64,000 bases of DNA from Paracoccus onchidii (GCF_028294535.1 NZ_JAQBIE010000014.1:47662-111661), one strand, 5' to 3'. Positions 43,302 to 52,426 are shown, counted from the stretch's first letter. The notes: generated by a model not told the origin, from the letters alone. Program-made: numbers and translations.

Positions 43302-44372
43302 ATGAAATTCATTTCCGCGATTTGCGTGCTTGGCCTTTTGGGTGGCGCAACGAGTTCGGGGGCATTGGCGCAGGAAAGCGCGGATTTCACATTGCCGGGT
43401 GGCGTGGAGCTGGACATTTACGGTTATCTGAAACTGGATGCGATCCATGATCGCGACTATGATCTGGGCACCACGTTCTGGGGGCTGGGCAGTATCGGCA
43501 AACCGGATGGTCCCCGGCGCATTGATGACAGCCGCGTTCAGGGTTATGAATCGCGTCTGGGGGTTCGGCTTTATGCGCCGGTGGATTTCGGTGATCTTAA
43601 GATGGTCATCGAGGGTGATCTTTATGGTGACGACCCCGGCCAGCCACGGCTTCGGCATGGTTATGTTGAAATGGGCGGTCTGACTGTTGGCAAGACCTTC
43701 ACCAACTTCATGGCAATCGAAACCTTGCCCAGCACCTGGGATTTCCAAGGCCCTGCGGGAACCACCTTCGTCTTCGCGCCGCAGCTTCGGTATGAATATG
43801 TCTCCGCTCAAGGATATGGCGCGTCGGTCGCGATTGAACAGGACGTGAGCGATGCCAATGCAATGGCCTATACCGCCGGTTTGTCCCGTCAGTTCGATCG
43901 GGGCTTCGCAAAGATTGCCGCGATTTCACGCGACTACGAGACGGACGGTCTTGGTTCGGCCGATGGCTGGGGGGTCATGGCGGCCGCTGTGGTCGACGTT
44001 TGGCCGGGGGGCACATTGAATGGTGGTGTCGTAAACGGCGAAGGTGTGTCTGCTTACATGAACTATGGCGGGCGTGATCTCGACATGATGGGCAAGCCGA
44101 TCGGCACGACCGGTTGGAGCCTTGGCGTTCTGCAGCAGGTCGCAGAACATATGAATGTCGGGATTCAATATGGCCATCGCCACATCCGTGATTATGAAGG
44201 CGCGCAGGCAGATGAAACGAAGCGCTTGGAAACGCTTCACTTTTCGTTTTTTTATGATCCCGTCGAACGCCTGACGCTTGGCGGTGAATACATGTTGGGC
44301 GAGCGCAAGGACTTCAGTGGTCAGACCTATCGTGCCGACCGCGTGCAGTTGGGTGTGAAATGGGCGTTCTGA
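43302..44372 (+). CDS. Outer-membrane porin (DcaP-like)
   Basis: 356-residue protein with signal peptide (ISAICVLGLLGGATSSGALA-QE) and alternating amphipathic strands ending in VQLGVKWAF, the aromatic terminus recognised by the outer-membrane assembly machinery. ELDIYGYLKLDAIHDRDYDL near the start and the GPAGTTFVFAPQLRYEY segment resemble DcaP-type porins. It lies 143 bp after the ATPase on the same strand, so the operon probably includes its own outer-membrane channel. Specific ligand unknown. Confidence 0.82.
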   Translation: MKFISAICVLGLLGGATSSGALAQESADFTLPGGVELDIYGYLKLDAIHDRDYDLGTTFWGLGSIGKPDGPRRIDDSRVQGYESRLGVRLYAPVDFGDLKMVIEGDLYGDDPGQPRLRHGYVEMGGLTVGKTFTNFMAIETLPSTWDFQGPAGTTFVFAPQLRYEYVSAQGYGASVAIEQDVSDANAMAYTAGLSRQFDRGFAKIAAISRDYETDGLGSADGWGVMAAAVVDVWPGGTLNGGVVNGEGVSAYMNYGGRDLDMMGKPIGTTGWSLGVLQQVAEHMNVGIQYGHRHIRDYEGAQADETKRLETLHFSFFYDPVERLTLGGEYMLGERKDFSGQTYRADRVQLGVKWAF

Positions 44373-44410
44373 CCCAGGCTCGGGGCCACTGGCCCTGAAC
44401 ACTTCGTGGT

Positions 44411-44445
44411 GACCGGCCAGAAACCTGTTCGGGTCCCGGCCGGTC
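44411..44445. terminator. Terminator-like repeat, porin / helicase
   Basis: GACCGGCC (44411-44418) and GGCCGGTC (44438-44445), an 8-bp stem with a 19-nt loop between convergent genes ending at 44372 and 44460. A smaller GGGCCA-CT-GGCCC hairpin lies just before it. Confidence 0.4.
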
Positions 44446-44459
44446 AGCGGTTGCTTAGA

Positions 44460-46370
44460 TCACGATTTGCGACCGGTTTTCTTGCCTGCACCCTTTCGGG
44501 GCCCCGCGCTGGGTTTGGCCCATTTGGCCTTGCCGGCGGCCGGCTTTTTCCCCTTGCCCTTGGTTGCGCCGTCGCCGGCGCGCGCGGATTTTTCCTTGCG
44601 GTCGCTTGCGCTCCAGCGCTCCTTGCGGGGGCGCGCGGGCTTGTCATCGCGTTCGGACACCGGATTGCCCGAGGTGAATTCGGCCTCGTCGCGGGGCTTG
44701 CTTTTCTTGAACTCGCGGCGCGGTGCGGGGGCTTTGCGATCCTTGCGTGGCCTGTCGCGCAGGGGCGAAGGCGCGGGTCTGTCCAGGCTGGGCTGCCCGT
44801 CGAGCCGGGTCATCGACAATTCGGGTTCCAATTCGCATTGCGGGCCGAACTGCGCTGCGACACCTTCGGCAATTTGAACGAAGGTTTCGTTTTCGCGGAC
44901 CCGGATCGCCCCGATTTCATCACGGGTAATATTGCCGGCTTCGCAGATCTTGGGCAGCAACCAGCGCGCTTCGGCCCGGCCTGTATGGCCAACCGAAAGC
45001 GAGAACCACACCGATGCCCCGAATTCGCCGCGCTCGCGCGGGGCTGCCGGGCTGTGTTGTTGACGCGGTGGGGTCAGTTCTTCGGGTGTCGGCCGTCCCT
45101 CGCGCCAGAGGCGGATAAAGGCTTCGGCGACCCGCTGCGGACCGAACTGTTCCAGCAGGGCTTTTGACAAGCTGCCTTCGTCCTCCCCGGATTCTTGCAG
45201 GGCAGGGTGCTGCATGATGCGGGTATCGTCCATGGCACGCACATCATCCGCCGACGGGGCGGGGGCCCATGTGGCCTCGACCTTTGCGAATTTCAAAAGC
45301 CGTTGCGCCCGTTTCATTTCCCCCGGTGGCACGATCAGTGCGGATACGCCCTTTGCACCGGCACGGCCCGTGCGTCCGGAACGATGAAGCAGGGTTTCCG
45401 AGTTCGTCGGCAAATCGGCATGGATGACCAGTTCCAGACCGGGCAGATCGATGCCGCGTGCGGCCACGTCGGTTGCAACACAGACATGCGCGCGCCCGTC
45501 GCGCAGCGCCTGAAGCGCGTGGGTTCGTTCCTGTTGGCTCAACTCGCCCGAAAGTGCGACGGCCTTGAAACCGCGATTTCCCATCCGTGCCAGCAAATGG
45601 TTCACATTCGCACGGGTCTTGCAGAACACGATCGAGGTGCGTGCTTCGTGCAGGCGCAGCAGGTTGAAGATTGCCGGCTCCCGGTCGCGCGGCGCCACAT
45701 GCAAGGCGCGATAGTCGATATCGCCATGTTGGCGCGATTCACCCGCAGCGACGATGCGCAATGCGTCCTTCTGAAAATCTTTGGCCAGTTTCTCGATGGC
45801 GTTGGGCACGGTTGCCGAAAACAGCAGCGTCCGCCGCGTTTCGGGTGCAGCCTGCAGAATGAATTCGAGATCTTCGCGAAATCCCAGATCAAGCATTTCA
45901 TCGGCTTCGTCCAGAACTGCGGCCTTCAGTTCGGACAGGTCAAGGCTGTTGCGTTCAATATGGTCACGCAGCCGACCCGGTGTGCCCACCACGATATGCG
46001 CGCCGCGCGCCAAGGCCCTGCGCTCGTTGCGGAAATCCATGCCGCCGACACAGGTCGCGATCTGAGCGCCGACCTGTTCATACAGCCAGGACAATTCACG
46101 CGCCACCTGCAAGGCAAGCTCTCGGGTGGGTGCAATGGCCAATGCCAGCGGAGTTTCCGAGGTTTCAAGCTGTTCGTTGCGATCAAGAATGTCGTCGGCA
46201 ATCGCCAGGCCAAAGGCCACTGTCTTGCCAGATCCGGTCTGGGCCGAAACCAGCAGATCCTTTCGCGCCGTTTCAGTGGTCAGGACCGAATCCTGAACAG
46301 GGGTCAGGCTGGCATACCCTTTGGCTGCCAGCGCCGCAGCCAAGGGCCGAGCAATGTTTTTGTCAATCAT
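44460..46370 (-). CDS. deaD: DEAD-box RNA helicase with DbpA-type RNA-binding domain
   Basis: 636-residue ATP-dependent RNA helicase of the CsdA/DeaD type. Ordered motifs: Q-motif LTPVQDSVL, Walker A SAQTGSGKT, DEAD box AVLDEADEML, FSATVP, and HRSGRTGRAGAKG. A DbpA-like RNA-binding domain (SVGHTGRAEARWLLPKICEA) lies near residues 455-530, then a ~100-residue Lys/Arg-rich disordered tail. ATG 46370 opens MIDKNIARPLAAAL; a longer in-frame start at 46451 adds no conserved sequence. It helps ribosome and mRNA remodelling, especially in the cold, and diverges from a cold-shock protein gene. Confidence 0.92.
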   Translation of the reverse strand: MIDKNIARPLAAALAAKGYASLTPVQDSVLTTETARKDLLVSAQTGSGKTVAFGLAIADDILDRNEQLETSETPLALAIAPTRELALQVARELSWLYEQVGAQIATCVGGMDFRNERRALARGAHIVVGTPGRLRDHIERNSLDLSELKAAVLDEADEMLDLGFREDLEFILQAAPETRRTLLFSATVPNAIEKLAKDFQKDALRIVAAGESRQHGDIDYRALHVAPRDREPAIFNLLRLHEARTSIVFCKTRANVNHLLARMGNRGFKAVALSGELSQQERTHALQALRDGRAHVCVATDVAARGIDLPGLELVIHADLPTNSETLLHRSGRTGRAGAKGVSALIVPPGEMKRAQRLLKFAKVEATWAPAPSADDVRAMDDTRIMQHPALQESGEDEGSLSKALLEQFGPQRVAEAFIRLWREGRPTPEELTPPRQQHSPAAPRERGEFGASVWFSLSVGHTGRAEARWLLPKICEAGNITRDEIGAIRVRENETFVQIAEGVAAQFGPQCELEPELSMTRLDGQPSLDRPAPSPLRDRPRKDRKAPAPRREFKKSKPRDEAEFTSGNPVSERDDKPARPRKERWSASDRKEKSARAGDGATKGKGKKPAAGKAKWAKPSAGPRKGAGKKTGRKS

Positions 46371-46689
46371 ATCTTCGCCAGAAAAAGGGGCGCCATGCAC
46401 CCGGAGGATGGCGCCAACCTGGCAATTGATGGAAAGCCTGAACCCAATCAATGCAGGACTAAGGAGCCTGAAGGCGCGGCTTCTATGCCTTCGCGGTTAT
46501 GAAGTAAAGCCCCCTTGCTCGAAAGTTCTGTGCATAGCTTGCGCAAAGCGGCAGGATATGAGATCAGGTATGTTGCAACGTTGATTCCTAGCTGCACCTG
46601 TCTCCTTTATCGGCTTCAGTTTGCTATTCGAACTGACCGAGCCGGGCTGCTGCATTTCGCGGGCAGCATTAATAAATGGAGAAATCACG
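46371..46689. promoter_or_regulatory. Divergent regulatory gap between helicase and cold-shock genes
   Basis: 319 bp without a gene. It must hold both promoters and probably a long structured cspA leader, as is usual for cold-shock mRNAs. I see no consensus -35/-10 pair I would defend. The end is AT-rich (ATTAATAAATGGAG), with GGAG at 46679-46682 as the cspA ribosome site. Confidence 0.4.
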
Positions 46690-46896
46690 ATGGCTACTGG
46701 CACCGTGAAATGGTTCAACCAAACCAAGGGCTTCGGCTTTATCGCACCGGCCGAGGGCGGCAAGGACGTTTTTGTCCACATCTCGGCTGTCGAACGCGCT
46801 GGCATCCGTCAGCTGGATGATGGTCAGGCTGTGTCTTTCGACATCGAAAGCGGTCGTGACGGTCGTCAGTCGGCGACAAATCTGGCCCTGGCCTGA
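46690..46896 (+). CDS. cspA: Cold-shock protein (CspA family)
   Basis: 68-residue single cold-shock domain with both RNA-binding motifs, KGFGFI and VFVHIS ([18 protein letters not shown] at the start). Binds single-stranded RNA and DNA as a chaperone. Length is standard for alphaproteobacterial Csp proteins. A strong terminator follows, so it is a one-gene unit. Confidence 0.95.
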   Translation: MATGTVKWFNQTKGFGFIAPAEGGKDVFVHISAVERAGIRQLDDGQAVSFDIESGRDGRQSATNLALA

Positions 46897-46904
46897 TAAT
46901 TTTC

Positions 46905-46935
46905 GGGTCCGCCCGTTTCCGGGCGGACCCTCTTT
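46905..46935 (+). terminator. Rho-independent terminator of cspA
   Basis: GGGTCCGCCCG-TTTC-CGGGCGGACCC, a perfect 11-bp stem with a tetraloop, followed by TCTTT. It starts 9 bp after the cspA stop. Confidence 0.85.
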
Positions 46936-47094
46936 AGCGGTCGTATTGCTCCGCTTGGCAATCCTTTGGGATTTGGCCCGTATTTGCCCAATCTTTTCCA
47001 AATTTCTGCGTTGATTGGACCGATCAGGCGTTTTGGCCTGTATTGCGGTTGATTTAGTCGACGATCCTTTCCGGATGATGTTATAAACGATATG

Positions 47095-47108
47095 CCAAGC
47101 TTACTTGG
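47095..47108. promoter_or_regulatory. Candidate operator before the lone GntR gene
   Basis: CCAAG-CTTA-CTTGG, a perfect 5-4-5 repeat, lies 30 bp before the GntR start and just after TTATAA. Position suggests autoregulation; weak evidence. Confidence 0.3.
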
Positions 47109-47137
47109 GAACCGTATAGGCTGAGTGCAGGAACACG

Positions 47138-47815
47138 ATGGCGAAGACGCGCAAAACGACGGATGAGGTCGCTGGGGAAGACCGGGATGCATCGATCTAT
47201 GATCGGATGCTGAAAGATATTTCGACCGGGCAACTTGCCGGGGGGCAGCGGCTGAAGGTCGCGGAACTGGCCAAGCATTATGGCGTCAGCACCAGCCCCA
47301 TCCGAGAGGTCCTGCGCCGGATGCAGGGCGAAGGGTTTGTCGAGTTTTCGCCCAATCGTGGTGCAACCGTTCGCAAGGCAGATGCCGCCGCGGTACAGAA
47401 TGTGTTCGAGATGCTGCAACTGTTGGAGCCGTATTTCGTGACTTGGTTCGCCGAATTTGCACGGCCCGAATGGATCGGTGAAATGGATGAGATCCAGAAG
47501 GAAATCGCGGTGATCGGCACATCTGATCTGGCGCATTTTCGGCGACTGGATGCAGCCTTTCATGAAACGATCTGCAAATATCACTATAACCAGCCCGCCG
47601 CCGACATGTGGCGTAACCTGCGCCGTGCATTGAATGTTTATGGCGCGCGCCTGCGTGTGACGCCGCCTCGCTATGCGCAGATCTTGCAGGAACATGAGCA
47701 ATTGTTGCAGGCGTTCTGTGACAATGACGTGGAACGGGCGGAACAGGTTTTGCGGCAACATATTGATGGTTCATATGTTCAGATGTCGCAACAGATGAAG
47801 GCGATTGGTTTCTGA
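47138..47815 (+). CDS. GntR-family regulator, FCD type
   Basis: 225-residue regulator: winged helix KVAELAKHYGVSTSPIREVL and FVEFSPNRGATVRKA, then a helical FCD domain with DAAFHETICKYHYNQPAADM metal-binding histidine. No co-directional operon follows; it converges on the transaminase/decarboxylase unit, and its target is not evident. GCAGGAAC precedes the ATG. Confidence 0.9.
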   Translation: MAKTRKTTDEVAGEDRDASIYDRMLKDISTGQLAGGQRLKVAELAKHYGVSTSPIREVLRRMQGEGFVEFSPNRGATVRKADAAAVQNVFEMLQLLEPYFVTWFAEFARPEWIGEMDEIQKEIAVIGTSDLAHFRRLDAAFHETICKYHYNQPAADMWRNLRRALNVYGARLRVTPPRYAQILQEHEQLLQAFCDNDVERAEQVLRQHIDGSYVQMSQQMKAIGF

Positions 47816-47839
47816 CCCCCGATCGTGATTGCTTGCTGG

Positions 47840-47859
47840 GCCGGGGGCGTCGCCCCGGC
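47840..47859. terminator. Bidirectional terminator, GntR / aruI
   Basis: GCCGGGG-GCGTCG-CCCCGGC, a perfect 7-bp stem between convergent stops at 47815 and 47910, flanked by a wider GCTTG/CAAGC pair. Confidence 0.5.
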
Positions 47860-47909
47860 GGGTCTGCAGCCCAAGCAAAACTTGCCGGGACGTGGGATTT
47901 ACGTTGCTG

Positions 47910-49526
47910 TCAGTCCGTGCCAAGGGCGACCAACATCGCGGCCTCGTCAATTTCGATCACTACCGGACGGGCCGTTGCGATGGCGTTTTGCAGTACCTGC
48001 CGCAAGCCGGTTTCGTTACTTACCCGGCAGGCATCGATGCCATAAGCTTGGGCCAGTGCCCGGAAATCAGGAGAAGCAAGCGCGACACCCACGGGGGCAA
48101 TATTGTCAGCCACCATTGCGTCGCGGATTTCGCCATAACATTCGTTGTTCCAGATCAAGACAATGACCGGGGCCTGTGCGCCGGCCAACGCCGCCAGCTC
48201 GCCGATACTGTAGTGCAGCCCGCCGTCACCCACCAGGCACAGGGCGCTGCCATCTCGGGCAAGCGATGCGCCGACCGCGGCGGGCAGGGCGTATCCCAAG
48301 GTGCCGAACCCGGTAGCTGAATTGTGCCAAAGCTTCGCCGCCGGGGTGTCATGGCCCAGATTTCCTGCATAGACGGGATGTGTTGAATCCCCGATGATCG
48401 GCATATCCGGCGCGACCTCGTGCAGGATCTCGAGAAACCTGAGACCCGCGCGCATCCGTGCATCCAGGGCGGCAAAGGCTGCGTCGCGGCATTCCTTCGC
48501 GCGGGCGGCACCATCTCGCACCCTGGCGGCAAGTGCCGTCGTCAATTCTGATATTGCATGCCCGGCATCCCCCAAAAGCGCAATATCGGGCACTGCATTG
48601 GTCACCATCTGAACAGGGTCGATTTCAATGCGGATCAGCGGATGTGGCAATTCGGGCATGCCGGTTTCATACATATCGAAATCGGTCGGACCGATTTCAG
48701 TGCCGATGGCGATAGCGGCATCGGAGTCGGCCAATAATGCGCGGGGTTCGGCCAGCGAAGGGCTGAATGGAACGGCCAAGGGGTGCCCGGCGCCCATAAT
48801 GCCGCGCGCATTGGTGGTCATGATGACAGGTGCGTCCAATGTTTCGGCCAGTCGCCGCACGGCATCGGATGCGGATGCGGCCCCGCCGCCGCAAAGAATG
48901 ACAGGGCGTTCCGCAGCAGCCAGCGCACCAGCGGCCGCGGCGATGTCGGTGCCAGCAGGGCTGGGCCGAGCGGATGTCTGACGTAGCGGAACCGCGATTT
49001 GCGGGGGTGTTTCCTGCCAGAGATCCAGAGGGATTTCGATATGAACCGGTCTTGGCCGGCCGCTGTTGAAAACCGCGAAAGCCCGGGAAAGAACCTTTGG
49101 CAGATCGGCGAGGCTCTGCAATGTGTGGCTGAACGCGCTTACCTCACGCATGATCGCCTGCTGGTCCGGCAGTTCGTGCAGCTGCCCTTGGCCAAACCCC
49201 ATATGACGACGGTTGTTCACCGAGGAAATTACCAGCATCGGCACGGATTCAGCGTAAGCCTGGGCCATCGGGGTAATGATATTGGTGACGCCCGGGCCGG
49301 TGATCACAAAACAAACCCCCGGTTTGCCTGAAATGCGTGCATAGCCATCGGCCATGAATCCGGCACCTTGTTCGTGGCGGGGCGTGATGTGGCGCAACCC
49401 GCTTTCGGACAGACCATCATATAGCGGGATTGTATGCACCCCAGGAATGCCGAAGACGGTATCCACATCATAGGCCGTCAGAAGGCGGTGGATCCAAGGA
49501 CCGGCGCGCAAAGGGCTGTTTGTCAT
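47910..49526 (-). CDS. aruI: ThDP-dependent 2-keto acid decarboxylase, AruI-like
   Basis: 538-residue thiamine-diphosphate enzyme of the acetolactate synthase superfamily. The catalytic glutamate lies in RHEQGAGFMADGYAR; the ThDP/Mg site is ALCLVGDGGLHYSIGELAAL with the downstream asparagine in IWNNECYGE. It follows an AruH-like transaminase by 11 bp, the AruH-AruI arrangement of Pseudomonas, in which 2-ketoarginine is decarboxylated to 4-guanidinobutyraldehyde. ATG 49526 has GAGGAG upstream. Other cationic 2-keto acids are possible substrates, given the neighbouring carnitine genes. Confidence 0.8.
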   Translation of the reverse strand: MTNSPLRAGPWIHRLLTAYDVDTVFGIPGVHTIPLYDGLSESGLRHITPRHEQGAGFMADGYARISGKPGVCFVITGPGVTNIITPMAQAYAESVPMLVISSVNNRRHMGFGQGQLHELPDQQAIMREVSAFSHTLQSLADLPKVLSRAFAVFNSGRPRPVHIEIPLDLWQETPPQIAVPLRQTSARPSPAGTDIAAAAGALAAAERPVILCGGGAASASDAVRRLAETLDAPVIMTTNARGIMGAGHPLAVPFSPSLAEPRALLADSDAAIAIGTEIGPTDFDMYETGMPELPHPLIRIEIDPVQMVTNAVPDIALLGDAGHAISELTTALAARVRDGAARAKECRDAAFAALDARMRAGLRFLEILHEVAPDMPIIGDSTHPVYAGNLGHDTPAAKLWHNSATGFGTLGYALPAAVGASLARDGSALCLVGDGGLHYSIGELAALAGAQAPVIVLIWNNECYGEIRDAMVADNIAPVGVALASPDFRALAQAYGIDACRVSNETGLRQVLQNAIATARPVVIEIDEAAMLVALGTD

Positions 49527-49537
49527 CTGGGGTCTCC

Positions 49538-50722
49538 TCAAGCCATCTGGGCGGCATGGTTGCGGCAGAATTCGACAATTCTGCGGCCAGCCTCGGACAG
49601 CGTTTCTTCGTTCAGGGTGAAGGACAAGCGCACATACCCTGCCGCGCTTGGACCAAAGGCGGTGGCATCCAGCGCCGAAACGCCCGTTTCACGCAGCAAG
49701 GCCCAGGAAAATTCGTTGGCGGACATGCCGGTGGCGGAAATGTCGACCATCAGGAACATTCCCGCATCGGGCGCAACCGATTTAATCCCCGGCGCGGGCG
49801 CAAGTGCGGCCAGCAATGCATCCCGACGTCGGGCATAGATGTCGCGCATCCGCGCCGAAATCGCATCGGCGTTCTCCAATGCCGTTTCCGCGGCTTGCTG
49901 CACAAAACCGGGCAGCCCGTACAGCATGCACAACGAAAGGTTCCCCGCATGTGCAATGGCTTGTTCCGGTCCGATGATCCAACCACAGCGCCATCCGGTC
50001 ATTGCATGCGATTTTGACAGGCTCGAAATCGTCAACGTCCGCTCTGCCATGCCGGGCAAGGACGCGATCGATACATGTTCGACCCCGAATGTCAGGCCGC
50101 TATACACCTCGTCGCTGATGACCCACAGATCATGTTTGCAGGCTATCGCGGCCAGCGCCCTGGCTTCGTCTGTTGATGTTACGGTGCCGGTCGGATTGTT
50201 GGGGCTGGCCCAGAGCAGCGCGCGCGTCCGGGGCGTTACCCGGGCTGCGATCTGATCGGGGTCAGGGCGAAAACCCGCACCGGCGCGGGGGGGGACGGCG
50301 ATGGGGGTCGCGCCCGCGGCGCGCACGGTTGCCTCATAGGTGACATAGCAGGGGTCGGGCATGATGACTTCGTCGCCTGGTTGCAACAGCAACAGCGACG
50401 CAAAGAACAACCCGTTTTGCGCCCCTGCCGTTACGCAGACATTTTCTGCCGTCAGTGGCAGTTTCATGCCGTGCGATGCGTGACGCGCAATGGCGTCGCG
50501 CAGGGATGGCGTGCCCTGAACACCCACATAGTGCGTGTCGCCCTGCTTCAGTGCGGAAATCGCGCGGTCGGTTACGGCGGCCGGTGTGTCCATGTCAGGG
50601 TCCCCGACGCTGAGCACGATGACATCTTCGCCCCGCGCCTTGGCCGCGATTGCTTCCGAATGGATCGCCCAGGCTGCCGCGCCTTCGCCAGCAATTCTTT
50701 CGACGAATGGAGAATATTTCAT
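49538..50722 (-). CDS. aruH: Arginine:pyruvate transaminase-like aminotransferase (AruH)
   Basis: 394-residue PLP fold-type I transaminase that closely resembles AruH through the chain: RIAGEGAAAWAIHSEAIAAK at the start, ILSLSVGDPD-like IVLSVGDPDMDTPA, the YVTYEATVRAAG block, SPNNPTG, DLWVISDEVYSGL, the PLP lysine in SSLSKSHAMTGWRCGW, and FGPSAAGYVRLSF at the end. It would make 2-ketoarginine for the next enzyme. AGGAGG lies 5 bp before ATG 50722. Its promoter shares the operator of the TetR gene. Confidence 0.85.
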   Translation of the reverse strand: MKYSPFVERIAGEGAAAWAIHSEAIAAKARGEDVIVLSVGDPDMDTPAAVTDRAISALKQGDTHYVGVQGTPSLRDAIARHASHGMKLPLTAENVCVTAGAQNGLFFASLLLLQPGDEVIMPDPCYVTYEATVRAAGATPIAVPPRAGAGFRPDPDQIAARVTPRTRALLWASPNNPTGTVTSTDEARALAAIACKHDLWVISDEVYSGLTFGVEHVSIASLPGMAERTLTISSLSKSHAMTGWRCGWIIGPEQAIAHAGNLSLCMLYGLPGFVQQAAETALENADAISARMRDIYARRRDALLAALAPAPGIKSVAPDAGMFLMVDISATGMSANEFSWALLRETGVSALDATAFGPSAAGYVRLSFTLNEETLSEAGRRIVEFCRNHAAQMA

Positions 50723-50750
50723 TGCGACCTCCTGTTGGCTGCTTTTCAAT

Positions 50751-50792
50751 AGGCTACCTCTTGTTGAACAAACGTTCAACAGTGAGTATCAG
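50751..50792. promoter_or_regulatory. Dual promoter and TetR operator 1 (aruH / tetR)
   Basis: TGTTGAAC-AAAC-GTTCAACA (50762-50781) is a perfect 8-4-8 repeat. Each half supplies a -35: on the plus strand TTGAAC (50764-50769), 17 bp, TATCAG (50787-50792); on the minus strand TTGAAC (50779-50774), 17 bp, TAGCCT (50756-50751). A repressor here would block both directions. Confidence 0.7.
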
Positions 50793-50798
50793 CTTTTC

Positions 50799-51485
50799 AT
50801 GGCGTCAGGCGCTATCGCGATGTATGGGTGGCGTCTGATGACAGAATTGCCCTCCCATGATCGCGGTCCCGGCCCAAGATATCGCCGCAAGACCGCCGAT
50901 GAGCGTCGTGAAGCGTTGCTGCAGGCAGCGTTGGATTGCATTGTTTCTCTTGGCGTCGAAAAATCCTCGATTCGCGCCATAGCCGAGCGTGCCGGTGTTT
51001 CGGTCGGCCTGATCAACCATCACTATGGCACCAAGGAAGCACTGGTTGCCGCCGCCTATCGACATGTCGCTGACGACTTGCTGGCCCAGATCGAACAACG
51101 TGTCGCCGACGTTCAAGGCGATGCTCGCCAGAAGCTGTCTGCCTTCATCGAGGCGTCATTTTCACCTGTCAACCTGAATGGCGAATTGTTCCGGGTCTGG
51201 CTGGCCTTCTGGACGATGCAATCCACATCCCCTGAAATCGCTGCGGTGCACAAGGAACGCTATGGCGCTTATCGTGCGGTGCTTGAAGGCATGATTGCTG
51301 ATCTTCAAAGCTGCGATGGTGTCGGACAGCTGGATCCAAGATTGGCGGCGATCGGTCTTTCGGGGCTGTTGGACGGGTTATGGCTGGAATGGTGTCTTGA
51401 GCCGGCGACATTTACCCCTGCCGAGGGGATCAGGTTGGCGGAAACCTGGGTCGATACGGTTGCCTTGCGGCGCGACGTCAGTTGA
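50799..51485 (+). CDS. TetR-family (BetI-like) repressor
   Basis: 228-residue regulator: helix-turn-helix SSIRAIAERAGVSVGLINHH then YGTKEALVAAAYRHV, as in BetI, followed by an all-helical ligand domain (WLAFWTMQSTSPEIAAVHKE). ATG 50799 is exactly 7 nt after the -10, so the message may be leaderless; ATG 50820 or 50838 inside are alternatives. It has near-identical operators before itself and before the importer operon, and so controls aruH-aruI and the importer. BetI responds to choline, and resemblance hints at a cationic ligand. Confidence 0.88.
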   Translation: MASGAIAMYGWRLMTELPSHDRGPGPRYRRKTADERREALLQAALDCIVSLGVEKSSIRAIAERAGVSVGLINHHYGTKEALVAAAYRHVADDLLAQIEQRVADVQGDARQKLSAFIEASFSPVNLNGELFRVWLAFWTMQSTSPEIAAVHKERYGAYRAVLEGMIADLQSCDGVGQLDPRLAAIGLSGLLDGLWLEWCLEPATFTPAEGIRLAETWVDTVALRRDVS

Positions 51486-51505
51486 AAAACAGTTGATCTT
51501 CCTTC

Positions 51506-51534
51506 TTGAACAGTTGTTCAACAGTTGCTAGCGT
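51506..51534 (+). promoter_or_regulatory. Promoter and TetR operator 2 (basic amino-acid importer)
   Basis: TTGAAC-AGTT-GTTCAA (51506-51521), matching operator 1 except in the centre and sharing the flank ACAGT. TTGAAC (51506-51511) serves as -35 with TAGCGT (51529-51534) 17 bp on. The ATG at 51541 is 7 nt after the -10. Confidence 0.65.
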
Positions 51535-51540
51535 TAGTGC

Positions 51541-52356
51541 ATGCAACAGGAAACGAACGGACAGCAAGTCCGACCAACCGACCTGCCCTCGGGGGCGGAT
51601 TCCGATTTGGCCGTATCTGTTTCGGGGCTGGAAAAAAGCTACGACAGGCTGAAGGTCTTGAAAGGTATCGATTTCGCGGCGGGCCGCGGAAGCGTGTCCT
51701 CGATCATCGGGGCCAGCGGGTCAGGGAAAAGCACGCTTCTGCGTTGCATGAACTTGCTGGAACGCCCTCAGGCCGGGAAACTTGAAATCGCGGGCGAGGA
51801 AATTCGCTTTCATGGTGCCGGAAGATCCATCGACCCACGTCAGGTGTCACGGCTGCGTCGTCGCGTGGCGATGGTGTTTCAGCAATTCGCGCTTTGGCCA
51901 CATCTGACCGTGTTGGGCAATGTGGTCGAGGTGCCGGTGCATGTGCAGGGCATTTCGCGCAAAGAGGCCACGGAAAAGGCGATGGCCTATCTGGAACGCG
52001 TCGGCATGGCAGCAAAGGCCGATGAATATCCGAATTTCCTGTCGGGTGGTCAGCAGCAACGTGTTGGAATTGCGCGGGCCTTGGCGACTGATCCCGAAGT
52101 GTTGCTGTTTGACGAACCGACCTCGGCGCTTGATCCCGAACTGGTCGGCGAAGTGCTTGCCGTGATCAGAGGGTTGGCCGAAGAGGGCAGGACGATGATC
52201 CTCGTGACCCATGAAATGCGGTTCGCACGGGATGTTTCCAGTCAGGTGGCGTTCCTGCATCAGGGGCAGGTGGAAGAAATCGGCACCCCCGAACAGGTCT
52301 TTGAAAACCCGCGCAGCGAACGTTGCCAGCAATTTCTGTCTCACGTCATGTCCTGA
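51541..52356 (+). CDS. Polar amino-acid ABC ATPase (ArtP/HisP/OccP type)
   Basis: 271-residue ATPase: Walker A GASGSGKST near residue 57, signature LSGGQQQRV, Walker B VLLFDEPTSALDPELVGEVL, and the PAAT-type VTHEMRFARDVSSQVAFLHQ. The family is specific for histidine, arginine, lysine, octopine and similar solutes. The first 22 residues are an unconserved polar extension. No Shine-Dalgarno is present and the ATG falls at the predicted start of transcription, so translation may be leaderless. Confidence 0.92.
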   Translation: MQQETNGQQVRPTDLPSGADSDLAVSVSGLEKSYDRLKVLKGIDFAAGRGSVSSIIGASGSGKSTLLRCMNLLERPQAGKLEIAGEEIRFHGAGRSIDPRQVSRLRRRVAMVFQQFALWPHLTVLGNVVEVPVHVQGISRKEATEKAMAYLERVGMAAKADEYPNFLSGGQQQRVGIARALATDPEVLLFDEPTSALDPELVGEVLAVIRGLAEEGRTMILVTHEMRFARDVSSQVAFLHQGQVEEIGTPEQVFENPRSERCQQFLSHVMS

Positions 52357-52426
52357 CCGGGCAGGGCGTGTGGCTCCGTCTGCAAGACGCAATCAACGAA
52401 ACTAAAGCCAACAGGATCCCTTGAAC

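Noticed and set aside
46371..46689. A riboswitch or small RNA gene in the 319-bp helicase/cold-shock gap.
   Set aside because: No conserved riboswitch core or terminator-bounded unit could be recognised; a structured cspA leader explains the length.
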